64,000 nucleotides of DNA from the NCBI RefSeq assembly GCF_021191635.1, contig NZ_JAIWPR010000026.1:1-64000 (forward strand), read 5' to 3'. Every line of letters begins with the position of its first letter. Position 1 is the first letter of the stretch. Both the position numbers and the translations under genes were made by a program. The DNA comes from Alterluteimonas quercicellularis. GTDB taxonomy: Bacteria; Pseudomonadota; Gammaproteobacteria; Xanthomonadales; Xanthomonadaceae. Below, piece after piece: positions 52,604 through 60,630 of the stretch. The notes under the pieces are model-generated. The model did not search any database. It was given only the letters and a program-made list of their open reading frames with translations, and was not told where the DNA came from.

Positions 52604-53998
52604 ATGCCCAACGAGACCGACGCCGCATCGCGGCCCGTCGACGCACACCCTGTGCAACGGGGCAGCCGCATCGCCTTCGAGCGCCTGCGCGAGCGGACCG
52701 ACGAACTGGAGCTGATCATCTCCGGCATGCTGGCTTTCGCGCTGCTGACCGTGCCCGGCCGCATCTTCGAGGCCTGGGCGGCGAACGTGGTGCATGTCGA
52801 GGGCGTGTTCGAGTATGCGCTGTGGTTCGGCTTCCTGATCGGGGTCGGCCTGTCGTACGCGCTGGCGTTCGCGTTCATCGTCCACCTCGCCATCCGCGGC
52901 TACTGGGTGGGCCTGGTCGGGCTGAAGTCGGCGTTCCCCGGCGGCATCCGCTGGGACCGCATCCCGATGATGGGCACGGTCGCGCGCGCCTTTCACCGCG
53001 AACGCATCGTCGACCTCGGCGCTGCGATCGACGCCGCCGACCGCGCGGCATCGATGCTGTTCGCGATGACCATCCTCATCGCGCTGACGATCGCCTGGAT
53101 CGGCATATTGGCCATCGTGGGGATCCTGTTTGGCGGACTGCTCGGCGCGCCGTTCGCGGATCCGGACCGGGCCACGACGATCGTGCTGATCGCGATGTAC
53201 GCGCTCTTCGTCCTCGGCAACGTCGTCGCCATCGCCGGGGACCGGCTCGTCGCGCGCCGCGAACGGGCCGGCGATCCCGCACCGGCGCTGCGGCGGCTGG
53301 TTCGCGGGTTGCTGCGCGTCTACAGCGTCCTCATCCCGCTGCGCCTGATCGCGCCGGTGCAGTACACGCTGCAGAGCAACCTCAACGGCCGCGGCTTCCT
53401 GGCGGTCTACGTCGCCGTGCTCATGGGCGCGCTGCTCATCGGCTGCGTGCAGATCGTCAACTCGGTCGGCTTCTCGATGATCCATCGCTACGACGTGCTG
53501 ACCGGGGAGGCGGTCGACCAGGGCATGCTCGGCGCGCACTACGAATCGCTGCGCTCGGAGCACGACCGGATGCTGCGCTATCCGATGATCCCGGCCGATC
53601 GCATCGCCGAGACCCATCTGCGCCTGTTCTTGCCGCACCAGCCGCAGCACGACAACAAGCTGGCGCGTGCGCGGTGTGCCGGGCTGGAAAATGGCCGGAA
53701 CGCGGCCGAGGGCGAGGCCGCCGGCCGGCTGGCGCTCGATTGCCTGTCGTCGCTGTGGACGATCGCGCTGGACGGCGAGGCGGTCGCGCTCGGCGACTTC
53801 GTGCCGACCGAACGCCGCGACCTCGGCATGCGGGGGCTGGTCGGCTATCTCCCGCTCGACGGCCTGGCGCCGGGCCGCCACGACCTGCTGTTGGTCTGGA
53901 ACGCGGAAGGCGGCGATGCCGGCAAGCTGCGCCGCCGCGAGTACCGCATCCCGTTCTGGTTCACCCCGCAGATCGCCGAGCGCGTGCAGCGGGAGTAG
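52604..53998 (+). CDS. Integral membrane protein of unknown function
   Basis: This 464-residue protein has about six to seven hydrophobic helices between residues 40 and 300, for example 'LIISGMLAFALLTVPGRIF', 'ALWFGFLIGVGLSYALAFAF', 'AIVGILFGGLLGAPF', 'LIAMYALFVLGNVVAIAG' and 'FLAVYVAVLMGALLIGCVQI'. A soluble domain of about 150 residues follows. It ends with 'LSSLWTIALDGEAVALGDFV' and a beta-rich tail 'LAPGRHDLLLVWNAEGG', which looks like a small beta-sandwich. No catalytic motif is seen. ATG at 52604 follows GGGAG. It follows the orphan gene in the same direction after a long gap. Confidence 0.75.
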   Translation: MPNETDAASRPVDAHPVQRGSRIAFERLRERTDELELIISGMLAFALLTVPGRIFEAWAANVVHVEGVFEYALWFGFLIGVGLSYALAFAFIVHLAIRGYWVGLVGLKSAFPGGIRWDRIPMMGTVARAFHRERIVDLGAAIDAADRAASMLFAMTILIALTIAWIGILAIVGILFGGLLGAPFADPDRATTIVLIAMYALFVLGNVVAIAGDRLVARRERAGDPAPALRRLVRGLLRVYSVLIPLRLIAPVQYTLQSNLNGRGFLAVYVAVLMGALLIGCVQIVNSVGFSMIHRYDVLTGEAVDQGMLGAHYESLRSEHDRMLRYPMIPADRIAETHLRLFLPHQPQHDNKLARARCAGLENGRNAAEGEAAGRLALDCLSSLWTIALDGEAVALGDFVPTERRDLGMRGLVGYLPLDGLAPGRHDLLLVWNAEGGDAGKLRRREYRIPFWFTPQIAERVQRE

Positions 53999-54138
53999 CG
54001 TCGGCTCCCACCCGCGGGAACGCGCGCGGCCCGGCGCGTCTCCCGGACCGTCGCCCAGCCGCGCGTGGACCCGTGCTTTCATACGATCTTTGCGATCGCG
54101 TCCGCACAATCGCCTCCCCGTCATCAGGAGTTTCGCGC

Positions 54139-54582
54139 ATGGGCCTGTTCTCCAAGATCTCCGACCGCATCTTCGGTCGCAAGACCGCACCCGCACAGCC
54201 GCCGGCCGCCACCCGGAAGCCCGAGGCCGTGATCTTCACCGGCAGCGAGCACGATCCCAAGGTGTCGCCGCCCGCGCGGAATCCCGCGCCGCCCGCCGCG
54301 CCCGCGCCGTCGCCGGCCGCCGGGCCGGTGGACGTGGAGGCCGTGCTGAGCGGCCTGGCCGCGGAGAAGGGCGGCAAGAGCGACTGGCGCCATTCCATCG
54401 TCGACCTGCTGAAGCTGCTCGACCTCGATTCCAGCCTCGACGCCCGCAAGGAGCTGGCCGCCGAGCTCGGCGTGGACGCCGGTGCGCACGGCAGCGCCGA
54501 GCAGAACATCGCGCTGCACAAGGCGGTGATGCGCAAGCTCGCCGAGAACGGCGGCAAGGTGCCGGACGACCTGAAGGACTGA
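54139..54582 (+). CDS. DUF3597 domain protein
   Basis: This 147-residue protein begins 'MGLFSKISDRIFGRKTA', has a Pro/Ala linker (about 20-65) and then the conserved DUF3597 domain 'VDVEAVLSGLAAEKGGKSDW', 'RHSIVDLLKLLDLDSSLDAR', 'KELAAELGVDAGAHGSAEQN'. DUF3597 resembles LysM-linked or small helical domains in many proteobacteria; the function is unknown. ATG at 54139 follows AGGAG. It stands alone between the membrane protein and the TonB-like gene. Confidence 0.87.
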   Translation: MGLFSKISDRIFGRKTAPAQPPAATRKPEAVIFTGSEHDPKVSPPARNPAPPAAPAPSPAAGPVDVEAVLSGLAAEKGGKSDWRHSIVDLLKLLDLDSSLDARKELAAELGVDAGAHGSAEQNIALHKAVMRKLAENGGKVPDDLKD

Positions 54583-54819
54583 GCCGCGGCGGCGGTGGCG
54601 CTCCGGCGCCGCCGTGCGCCGACGTCGTACCCCGCGCCCCGGCCCCCCCCACGAGCCGGGGCGCCTGCCTGGCCGGATCCCCGGCGCGCCGCCCGTTCGA
54701 TGGCGCGCGCCGACGGCAGACACCGAATCCGCCCCCCGGCCGCGTTACGATGCGGCACTCCCCCGGTCGCCCCCTAGCCCCCGCATGAAGGCCCGCCCCT
54801 CCGACGCATCGCCGGCGGC

Positions 54820-55686
54820 ATGACCATGTCGCGTCGTGCGGTGGCGGGGGCCGAGCCCCCGATCGAACGCCTGCAGCCGTGGATCGCCGCGCTCCTGAGC
54901 GCGCTGTGGCATCTGCTGTTCCTGCTGCTGCTGATGTCGTCCCCGGAGGTCGTCGTGACCGCGCCGCAAGGCGCCGCCGCCGGCAGCCGCATGGTCGTGG
55001 ATTTCGTCGGCGTGGCGCCGCCGCAACCCGCGCACGCCTCGCCCGCCCCGCCCCGTCCCCGCCAGCCGGCGCCCCGGCCGGAGCCCGACGCCGCCGAACC
55101 CGCCCCTGCGGAATCCCGCCTCCAGACCACGCGGGTCGTCCGCGCCGACGAGCCCGTGCCGGAACCCCTGCCGCGCCCGAGCCCGCCGGCGCCGGCACCG
55201 CCCGAGGTTCCGGACGCCGCGCCCCAGGCCCAGGCGCCCGCCGCCAGCGCGCCCCCGACCACCCAGCGCCGCGCGCACGTCTGGGGCCAGCCGCCGGGCA
55301 TGCTCCCGCAAGAGACCGCTCCCGCGAACGCGGGCATGGCCCGCAGCCCCGCCGTTGACCGCGGCCGCGGCCGCGACGTGTCCTCCTCCGGCCCCAGCCT
55401 GGAGGTGGGCGGCTACCAGGTCCTCTACGACCAGCGCAGCGAAGCCCGGCTGCGCGCCTGGAAGGACCAGGGCATGACCGAACTCTTCCTGCCCCTGCCC
55501 GGCACCCGGCAGTACATGGTCTGCCCGCTGGAGACCGCGCTCCGGCGCGAATCCGGCCCCTGCCGCCTGCTCGACCCGGACGACCCGGAGATGGCCGCCA
55601 TCGGCGACGCGCGCGAGGTCATCAACATGCAGCGGGTCTACCGGCGCGGCGAGGTGGTCTGGCGCGGCCCGGGGCCGTACCGGTAG
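54820..55686 (+). CDS. TonB-like Pro-rich protein with C-terminal domain
   Basis: This 288-residue protein has a single N-terminal membrane anchor ('AALLSALWHLLFLLLLMSS', about 25-43), a 130-residue Pro/Ala/Glu linker and a C-terminal domain with 'LEVGGYQVLYDQRSEARLRA' and 'GTRQYMVCPLETALRRESGP'. The layout is that of TonB, but the C-terminal domain lacks the TonB YP motif, so it may bind another periplasmic partner. Starts at 54820 or 54826 (MTM). ExbB/ExbD are not nearby. Confidence 0.6.
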   Translation: MTMSRRAVAGAEPPIERLQPWIAALLSALWHLLFLLLLMSSPEVVVTAPQGAAAGSRMVVDFVGVAPPQPAHASPAPPRPRQPAPRPEPDAAEPAPAESRLQTTRVVRADEPVPEPLPRPSPPAPAPPEVPDAAPQAQAPAASAPPTTQRRAHVWGQPPGMLPQETAPANAGMARSPAVDRGRGRDVSSSGPSLEVGGYQVLYDQRSEARLRAWKDQGMTELFLPLPGTRQYMVCPLETALRRESGPCRLLDPDDPEMAAIGDAREVINMQRVYRRGEVVWRGPGPYR

Positions 55687-55803
55687 GCGGGCGGGCGCCG
55701 CTCGATCGAGCGACGCCGGGCCACCGGAGCATCGCAGGCGCGGGGACGCAGCCGAGGGGGATTCGGATCGCGCGGCGGGTGCCGGCGGACCCGGCCGCGC
55801 GGC

Positions 55804-57246
55804 TCAGGCGATCAGCGGCCGTGCCGCCGCGGGCTGCCGGCCGCGCTCGCGCGGCAGCGCCGACCAGGCGCGCGCCATCCGCCGCACGGCCTCCACCAGC
55901 TGCGCCTCCGGCTTGGCGTAGGGAATCCGCAGCCAGCGGTCGAAGCCGCCTTCGACGCCGAACACCGGGCCGGGCGCCAGGTGCACGCCGTCGCGTTCCA
56001 GGTCCGCGGCCAGCCGTGTCGCGCTGCCGTGCGGCAACCGCACCCACAGGCTCAGGCCGCCGTCGGGCAGGCGGAAGCGCCAGTCCGGCAACTGCGTGCG
56101 CAGGGCCTGCGCCAGCGCGTCGCGCTGCCGGCGCACCTGCGCGCGGCGGGTCGCGAACACCGCCTCGGCATCGATCAGTTCCGCCACCACCAGCTGGTCG
56201 AGCAGCGAACTGCCGAGGTCCAGCTGCACGCGCGCGGTGACCAGGCGCTCGACCAGCGCCTGCGGCGCGCGGATCCAGCCCACCCGCAGGCCGCCCCAGC
56301 ACAGCTTCGATGCGCTGCCGACGGTGATGGCCCCGGGCGAGAAGGCGGCGAACGGCGCCGGCATCGGCGCCTCCGACAGTCGCGTCGCCTGCAGGGTCTC
56401 GTCGACGATGGCCTGCGTGCCCGCCGCCTCCAGCGCGGCGGCGTAGCGCGCGCGCTGCGCCTCGTCCATCAGGAAGCCGGTGGGATTGTGGAAATCGGCG
56501 ATGACGTAGGCCATCCGCGGCGCGGCCTCGCGCAGCGTGGCCTCGATGCCGTCGAGGTCCCAGCCGGTGTCGCCGAGCGGATCGCCCAGCGGCGCGCCGA
56601 CCAACCGCGCACCGCCGACCGTCAGCGCGCCCATCGCGTTCGGGTAGCCCGGCGTGTCCACGAGGATGCGGTCGCCCGGCCGCGACAGCATGCGCGCGAC
56701 GATGGCCAGCGCCGACAGCGCGCCGGAGGCCACGACGATCTGGCCGGCGCTCGTCGGCAGGCCGCGCCGCGCGTACATCGCCGCGATGCGCGCCTGCAGC
56801 GCCGGCAGGCCGGACGGCAGGTAGCCGTCGCCCGACAGGTAGGCCGGCAGCGCGGCGACCGCACGCGCATACGCGGCCGCGGTGCCCGGCGTCGCCGCGC
56901 CCGCGGCGCAGGTCAGGTCGATCGCCCCGTCGGCGACCTTCGCCGCGCCCAGCGCGTGGTCGTGCGCCCGCCGCCGCTCCATCGGGACCGTCGCGAAGGT
57001 GCCCGCGCCCTGGCGCGCGCTGGCGTAGCCGGCCGCGACCAGTTCCCCGTAGGCACGGGTGACGGTGTTGCGCGACACGCCGAGCGCGGCGGCGACCAGC
57101 CGCTCGCTGGGCAGGCGCGTGTCGATCGGGATGCGGCCGTCGCCGATCAGCTCCTGCAGCGCCAGGCACAGGCCGCGATAGGCCGGGGCGCGGTCCAGCC
57201 GGCCGACCAGCGTGGCGAGGCGTTCGGGGGCGAGCGATCGCTGCAT
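55804..57246 (-). CDS. MocR/YczR-type regulator (GntR domain + aminotransferase domain)
   Basis: This 480-residue protein has a GntR winged helix (about 20-85: 'IPIDTRLPSERLVAAALGVS', 'RNTVTRAYGELVAAGYASAR') fused to a fold-type I aminotransferase domain with 'ADFHNPTGFLMDEAQRARY' and the PLP-Lys in 'SASKLCWGGLRVGW' (about 312). The MocR family senses PLP or amino compounds. ATG at 57246 leaves the operator-like repeat (57264-57290) outside the gene; an ATG at 57288 would bury it. It is divergent from the YczE-like gene, as in the yczR-yczE pair. Confidence 0.9.
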   Translation of the reverse strand: MQRSLAPERLATLVGRLDRAPAYRGLCLALQELIGDGRIPIDTRLPSERLVAAALGVSRNTVTRAYGELVAAGYASARQGAGTFATVPMERRRAHDHALGAAKVADGAIDLTCAAGAATPGTAAAYARAVAALPAYLSGDGYLPSGLPALQARIAAMYARRGLPTSAGQIVVASGALSALAIVARMLSRPGDRILVDTPGYPNAMGALTVGGARLVGAPLGDPLGDTGWDLDGIEATLREAAPRMAYVIADFHNPTGFLMDEAQRARYAAALEAAGTQAIVDETLQATRLSEAPMPAPFAAFSPGAITVGSASKLCWGGLRVGWIRAPQALVERLVTARVQLDLGSSLLDQLVVAELIDAEAVFATRRAQVRRQRDALAQALRTQLPDWRFRLPDGGLSLWVRLPHGSATRLAADLERDGVHLAPGPVFGVEGGFDRWLRIPYAKPEAQLVEAVRRMARAWSALPRERGRQPAAARPLIA

Positions 57247-57263
57247 GCGGGCCACTATCCCAC

Positions 57264-57290
57264 GATTGGCGCTATCGGAAAGGGCCAATC
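57264..57290. promoter_or_regulatory. Inverted repeat between MocR and YczE genes
   Basis: GATTGGC and GCCAATC form a perfect 7-base inverted repeat with a 13-base spacer, in the 62-base gap between divergent starts. It is the natural MocR binding site candidate. Confidence 0.6.
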
Positions 57291-57308
57291 CTGCGCATCG
57301 TGGCCCCC

Positions 57309-58007
57309 ATGCCCCCCGCCGGCACGCCCGCCCCGTCCCTCGCCAACCTCGGCCCGCTCGCCCAGTTGCGGGCCGGCCGCCTGCCCGAACGCCTGATCCG
57401 GCTGCTGCTCGGCCTGTGGCTCTACGGGCTGGCGATCGCGCTGATGATCCAGGCCGCCGTCGGCGCCGCGCCCTGGGACGTCTTTCACCTCGGTCTGGTC
57501 CGCCACGTGCCCGGTTCGTTCGGCATGGTGATGGTCGTCGCCTCGCTGGCGATCCTGCTGGCCTGGATCCCGCTGCGGCAGATGCCGGGCCTGGGCACGC
57601 TGGCGAACACCTTCCTGATCGGCCCGTTCGCCGACCTGCACCTGGCCTGGCTGCCCGCGCCCGAGGGCCTGGCGCTGCGCTGGGTCTACATGCTGGCCGG
57701 CGTGTTCGCCTGCGCCTTCGCCACCGCGCTGTACGTCGGTGCGCAACTGGGGCCGGGCCCGCGCGACGGCCTGATGACCGGCCTGGCGCGCCGCACCGGC
57801 TGGTCGATCCGCCTCGTGCGCACCGGCATCGAAGTCACCGCGCTGGCGATCGGCGTCCTGCTCGGCGGCACCGCCGGCCTGGGCACCCTGGTGTTCGCCT
57901 TCGGCGTCGGCCCGCTGACCCAGCGCTTCCTGCGCTGGCTGACGGTGCCGCTGGCGCCATGCCCCACCACGCCATCGGACGCGCCCGCCGCGCGCGACTG
58001 TCCGTAG
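57309..58007 (+). CDS. YczE-type membrane protein
   Basis: This 232-residue protein has five to six hydrophobic helices: 'LLGLWLYGLAIALMIQAAVG', 'GMVMVVASLAILLAWIPL', 'WVYMLAGVFACAFATALYVG', 'VTALAIGVLLGGTAGLGTLV'. 'PWDVFHLGL' and 'GPRDGLMTGL' are the family's hallmark loops. YczE proteins are of unclear function; in some bacteria they are linked to antibiotic synthesis. ATG at 57309; GTG at 57300 is an alternative. The TAG stop is part of a REP. Confidence 0.87.
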   Translation: MPPAGTPAPSLANLGPLAQLRAGRLPERLIRLLLGLWLYGLAIALMIQAAVGAAPWDVFHLGLVRHVPGSFGMVMVVASLAILLAWIPLRQMPGLGTLANTFLIGPFADLHLAWLPAPEGLALRWVYMLAGVFACAFATALYVGAQLGPGPRDGLMTGLARRTGWSIRLVRTGIEVTALAIGVLLGGTAGLGTLVFAFGVGPLTQRFLRWLTVPLAPCPTTPSDAPAARDCP

Positions 58008-58026
58008 GAGCGCGCTTGCGCGCGAC
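58004..58026 (+). repeat. GTAG-headed REP overlapping the YczE stop
   Basis: GTAGGAGCGCGCTTGC plus GCGCGAC. Bases 58005-58007 are the stop codon. Confidence 0.85.
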
Positions 58027-58046
58027 GGACTCGCGAGGAAATGCCG

Positions 58047-58069
58047 GTCGCGCGCGAGCGCGCTCCTAC
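58047..58069 (-). repeat. GTAG-headed REP overlapping the DUF5694-type stop
   Basis: The same repeat in opposite orientation, 20 bases from the previous one. Bases 58068-58066 are the stop codon of the convergent gene. Confidence 0.85.
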
Positions 58070-59118
58070 AGCACCTGCAGGGCGTCGACGATCTCCACGC
58101 CCTGCATCCGCCCGAGCCAGTCGTCGAACCACGGCTTGTGCGAGGCGCCGACGATCGACAGCACGCGGGCGCCCGGGCGCTCGCGGAAGGCGGCGCGGAC
58201 GTTGGCGACCATGCGCAGGTTGCGGACCTCCCAGCCGGCCACCCAGATCTGCGGGTAGCCTGCGGCCGACCGCGCACGCAACGAGGCGCTGACGTTGACC
58301 TCCGACAGCGCCTGCAGGTGCGCCGGATCGTTGACGTAGCGGTACAGCGGCAGCAGGTCGGGAGCGCGCGCAAGCGCGCGCTCCTGTTCGATGCGCGCCT
58401 CCAGCACCCCTCGGCCCGCCTTCCAGGCCGCCTCGACCTCGCGGCCGAAGGCCTGCACGTCCTCGACGTCCATGTTGTCGCCGGTGTGGTCGTCGGTGGC
58501 GTGGACCCGCTGCAGGCCCAGCCGCGCCGCCAGGACGGCGGCGATCCGGTAGTCCTCGTTGTTGCGCGTGCCGATCTGCGCGAGCAGCGCCACGAGCGCA
58601 TCGTCCAGGCCGTCGCCGGCGCGGCGCTCAGCCTCGGGCAGCTGCAGCCATTGCACGTAGGCCGAGGCGCGGTCGTGGGCCGCCAGGAACAGCGCGGCCA
58701 GGCGGCGGCGCTGCGCCGGCGACGGCTGCGCGGGCCAGGCCTTCAGCGTGGTGTCGATCCCGGCCAGCGCGGCGGGCACGTCGAGGCCGGTGGCGGCGCG
58801 GGCGGCCTCGGTGCCGGCGCAGTAGTCGGCGCCGTACTTCTCCGGGTGGCGTGCGGCGAGATCGCACTCCTCGCCGGACAGCGCCTCGATGGTGATGACG
58901 TCGGGGCGGAATGCCGCCAGCCGGTCCAGCAGGCCCGACAGCGCCGCCGGGTCGAAGCCCTCCGGCAGCTCGCTCAGGTGCACCGTGCCCAGCACCAGCA
59001 CCTGCGCGCGCGGACCGGTCATGTCGCGATCGAGCGCGCCCAGGTCGACCTGCGCCTGCGCCGCCAGCGGAGCGGCCAGCGCCAGCCCCGCGATCCACTT
59101 CGCCCAACGTGTGCCCAT
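58066..59118 (-). CDS. DUF5694/TraB-GumN-like secreted protein
   Basis: This 350-residue protein has a signal peptide ('WIAGLALAAPLAAQAQ'). 'AQVLVLGTVHLSELPEGFDP', 'DVITIEALSGEECD' and 'VLSIVGASHKPWFDDWL' are the GxVH, E and GxxH-type motifs shared by TraB/GumN, EreA and ChaN-like proteins, thought to bind metal and perhaps hydrolyse small substrates. A REP-like palindrome (58361-58384) lies inside the coding sequence and reads 'EQERALARAPD' without breaking the frame. ATG at 59118. The stop is within the REP pair. Confidence 0.78.
   Translation of the reverse strand: MGTRWAKWIAGLALAAPLAAQAQVDLGALDRDMTGPRAQVLVLGTVHLSELPEGFDPAALSGLLDRLAAFRPDVITIEALSGEECDLAARHPEKYGADYCAGTEAARAATGLDVPAALAGIDTTLKAWPAQPSPAQRRRLAALFLAAHDRASAYVQWLQLPEAERRAGDGLDDALVALLAQIGTRNNEDYRIAAVLAARLGLQRVHATDDHTGDNMDVEDVQAFGREVEAAWKAGRGVLEARIEQERALARAPDLLPLYRYVNDPAHLQALSEVNVSASLRARSAAGYPQIWVAGWEVRNLRMVANVRAAFRERPGARVLSIVGASHKPWFDDWLGRMQGVEIVDALQVL
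58361..58384. repeat. REP-like palindrome inside a coding region
   Basis: GGAGCGCGCG-CAAG-CGCGCGCTCC is a perfect inverted repeat of REP composition within the DUF5694-type gene, but lacks the GTAG head. Confidence 0.6.
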
Positions 59119-59229
59119 GCGGAATCCTCGCGATGCATTGGCCTGGATTCTCGACGGCCACGCGGACGCGCGGCCCGTGTCGTTGGATGGGGTGCCTTTC
59201 CGCACCCGGCGAAAGCGCCCGCGGGCCCG

Positions 59230-59568
59230 CTACCCGTGCCGCCAGGGCCAACGCCACCACGGCGGCCCGGCATCGGACACGTCGCGGTAGCGCGACGTGC
59301 GCGGGCACAGCCATGCGTGGCGCGTCTTGCCCTCGCCGCGCAGGTGGTCCAGCGCGGCCAGGAACAGCGGATGCCGCAGGTCCGCGGCCCTCAGGTAGCG
59401 CGGCCGGCCGCGCCGCTCGGCGCGCAGGAAGTGCGCTTCGCACGCATCCTCGACGTAGCTGCGCGCCACGAAGCACAGCGCGCCGTCGGTGAAGCGGTAG
59501 ATGTCGTACTCGTAGTGGTAGCCGTCTTCTTCGCTTTCGTCGACGTGGCGGGTGCGTTCGGCGTACAT
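59230..59568 (-). CDS. Small conserved-looking hypothetical protein
   Basis: This 112-residue protein begins 'MYAERTRHVDESEEDGYHYE', then 'YDIYRFTDGALCFVARSYV' and ends with Trp/Arg-rich 'GPPWWRWPWRHG'. It is acidic at the start and basic at the end. It has no signal peptide or membrane helix and no family I recognise. ATG at 59568; codon use is normal for the window, and the frame is intact between the DUF5694-type gene and the next lipoprotein. Confidence 0.6.
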   Translation of the reverse strand: MYAERTRHVDESEEDGYHYEYDIYRFTDGALCFVARSYVEDACEAHFLRAERRGRPRYLRAADLRHPLFLAALDHLRGEGKTRHAWLCPRTSRYRDVSDAGPPWWRWPWRHG

Positions 59569-59622
59569 GGCGCGACGATACGGCAACGCCCCATGCCGCG
59601 TATCGCATGCAGGCGCGCGTGC

Positions 59623-60072
59623 CTACTCCGGCAGCCATCCGGACGCATAGGGCGGACCGCAACGCTCCGCGACCGCGGGGTACTGCCGCTCCGCGAAATC
59701 CCGGGACATCTCGCCGCCGCCGAAACGGATGGGCCGGCCGAAGGGGTAGACCCTGCCGCTGTGCGCGTTGCGCAGGACGGGGCCGGACGCGTCGCGGCCC
59801 AGTTCGGTCCCCCGATGCCAGAGGACCGTCAGGGCACCGTGGCCGGAGCGCCCGGCCACCCTGACGCAGCCGCGATCGACCACCAGGCTGCCCGAGTAGG
59901 CGGCGGTGAGACGGACCTCTTCGAGGCCGGTCGCAGGCGGATCGAGCAGCGGCAGGAAGACCGCGCCATCGGGCGATGCCGTGCGGCAGCCGGCGACCGC
60001 CGACGCAACGAATGCGAACAGCGCGAACCGGCCCATTGCCGGCTTCCATCTCTCCCAGGCGTCCATACTCAT
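59623..60072 (-). CDS. Putative lipoprotein, unknown function
   Basis: This product has up to 149 residues. A start at 60036 ('MGRFALFAFVASAVAGCRTA') gives a clean lipoprotein signal with Cys at residue 17; the ATG at 60072 overlaps the arr stop (ATGA) and adds 12 polar residues. The rest is a small beta-rich domain with 'LTAAYSGSLVVDRGCVRVAG' and a final 'ERCGPPYASGWLPE'. Translational coupling to arr is possible. Confidence 0.6.
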   Translation of the reverse strand: MSMDAWERWKPAMGRFALFAFVASAVAGCRTASPDGAVFLPLLDPPATGLEEVRLTAAYSGSLVVDRGCVRVAGRSGHGALTVLWHRGTELGRDASGPVLRNAHSGRVYPFGRPIRFGGGEMSRDFAERQYPAVAERCGPPYASGWLPE

Positions 60073-60470
60073 TCCTCGATCGGCTCGATGCCTTCGCGTT
60101 CGAGGCGCTCGAGCAGCGCATGCATCTCCGCGAGCCGGTCCGGCGAATGGCCCTGCCAGTCGGCGACTTTGCCGACGACGCGGAACGGCTCCCGGGAACG
60201 GTACGACTTCGTGGGATTGCCGGCGAACCGCTTGTCGGTCAGGTTCGGATCGTCCTCGATCGCGCCGGTCGGCTCCACGATGTAGATCCGGCCCCGCCCC
60301 GCGCCGGCGGCCAGTTCGGCGCCCCAGATGGCCGCATCCAGCGTGGCCGACAAGTACACGAACCGTCCCGGCTTTCCCTTGCCATAGTTGGACGCATGGC
60401 CCGGTGCGATCAGGTCGCCCGTTTCCAGGTCGGCCTTGGTGCCGTGGTAGTACGCCTGTGCATCGCGCAT
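60069..60470 (-). CDS. arr: NAD-dependent rifampin ADP-ribosyltransferase Arr
   Basis: This 133-residue enzyme inactivates rifampin by ADP-ribosylation at C23-OH. 'QAYYHGTKADLETGDLIAPG', 'FVYLSATLDAAIWGAELAAG', 'RIYIVEPTGAIEDDPNLTDK' and 'NPTKSYRSREPFRVVG' are the standard Arr blocks, with the NAD-binding His-Gly-Thr and the late Asp. Length fits Arr (about 138). ATG at 60470 follows GCGGAGG. It is chromosomal, without integron or IS signs. Confidence 0.92.
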   Translation of the reverse strand: MRDAQAYYHGTKADLETGDLIAPGHASNYGKGKPGRFVYLSATLDAAIWGAELAAGAGRGRIYIVEPTGAIEDDPNLTDKRFAGNPTKSYRSREPFRVVGKVADWQGHSPDRLAEMHALLERLEREGIEPIEE

Positions 60471-60532
60471 CGCATCGCCTCCGCTTGCCTGCCCGTTCGG
60501 CAGGGCGGCGATGCTGCGCCCCGCCGGGGCCC

Positions 60533-60561
60533 TTGCCGCAAGCCCCCCGGCGTTGTATACA
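60533..60561 (+). promoter_or_regulatory. Possible promoter with palindromic TGTATACA
   Basis: TTGCCG and TATACA are 17 bases apart on the plus strand. TGTATACA is itself palindromic, so a minus-strand -10 for arr is equally possible; it also resembles GntR-type operators. Confidence 0.35.
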
Positions 60562-60569
60562 TTCGTTGT

Positions 60570-60600
60570 GGGGAGGCGCAGGGCGCCTCCCCTTTCGTTT
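60570..60600. terminator. Hairpin upstream of arr
   Basis: GGGGAGGCGC (60570-60579) and GCGCCTCCCC (60583-60592) form a perfect stem with an AGG loop, then TTTCGTTT. It may terminate plus-strand transcripts or the acyl-CoA ligase message. Confidence 0.6.
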
Positions 60601-60630
60601 CTGGGTCTCCGGCGCCCGCGGCAGAGGTCT

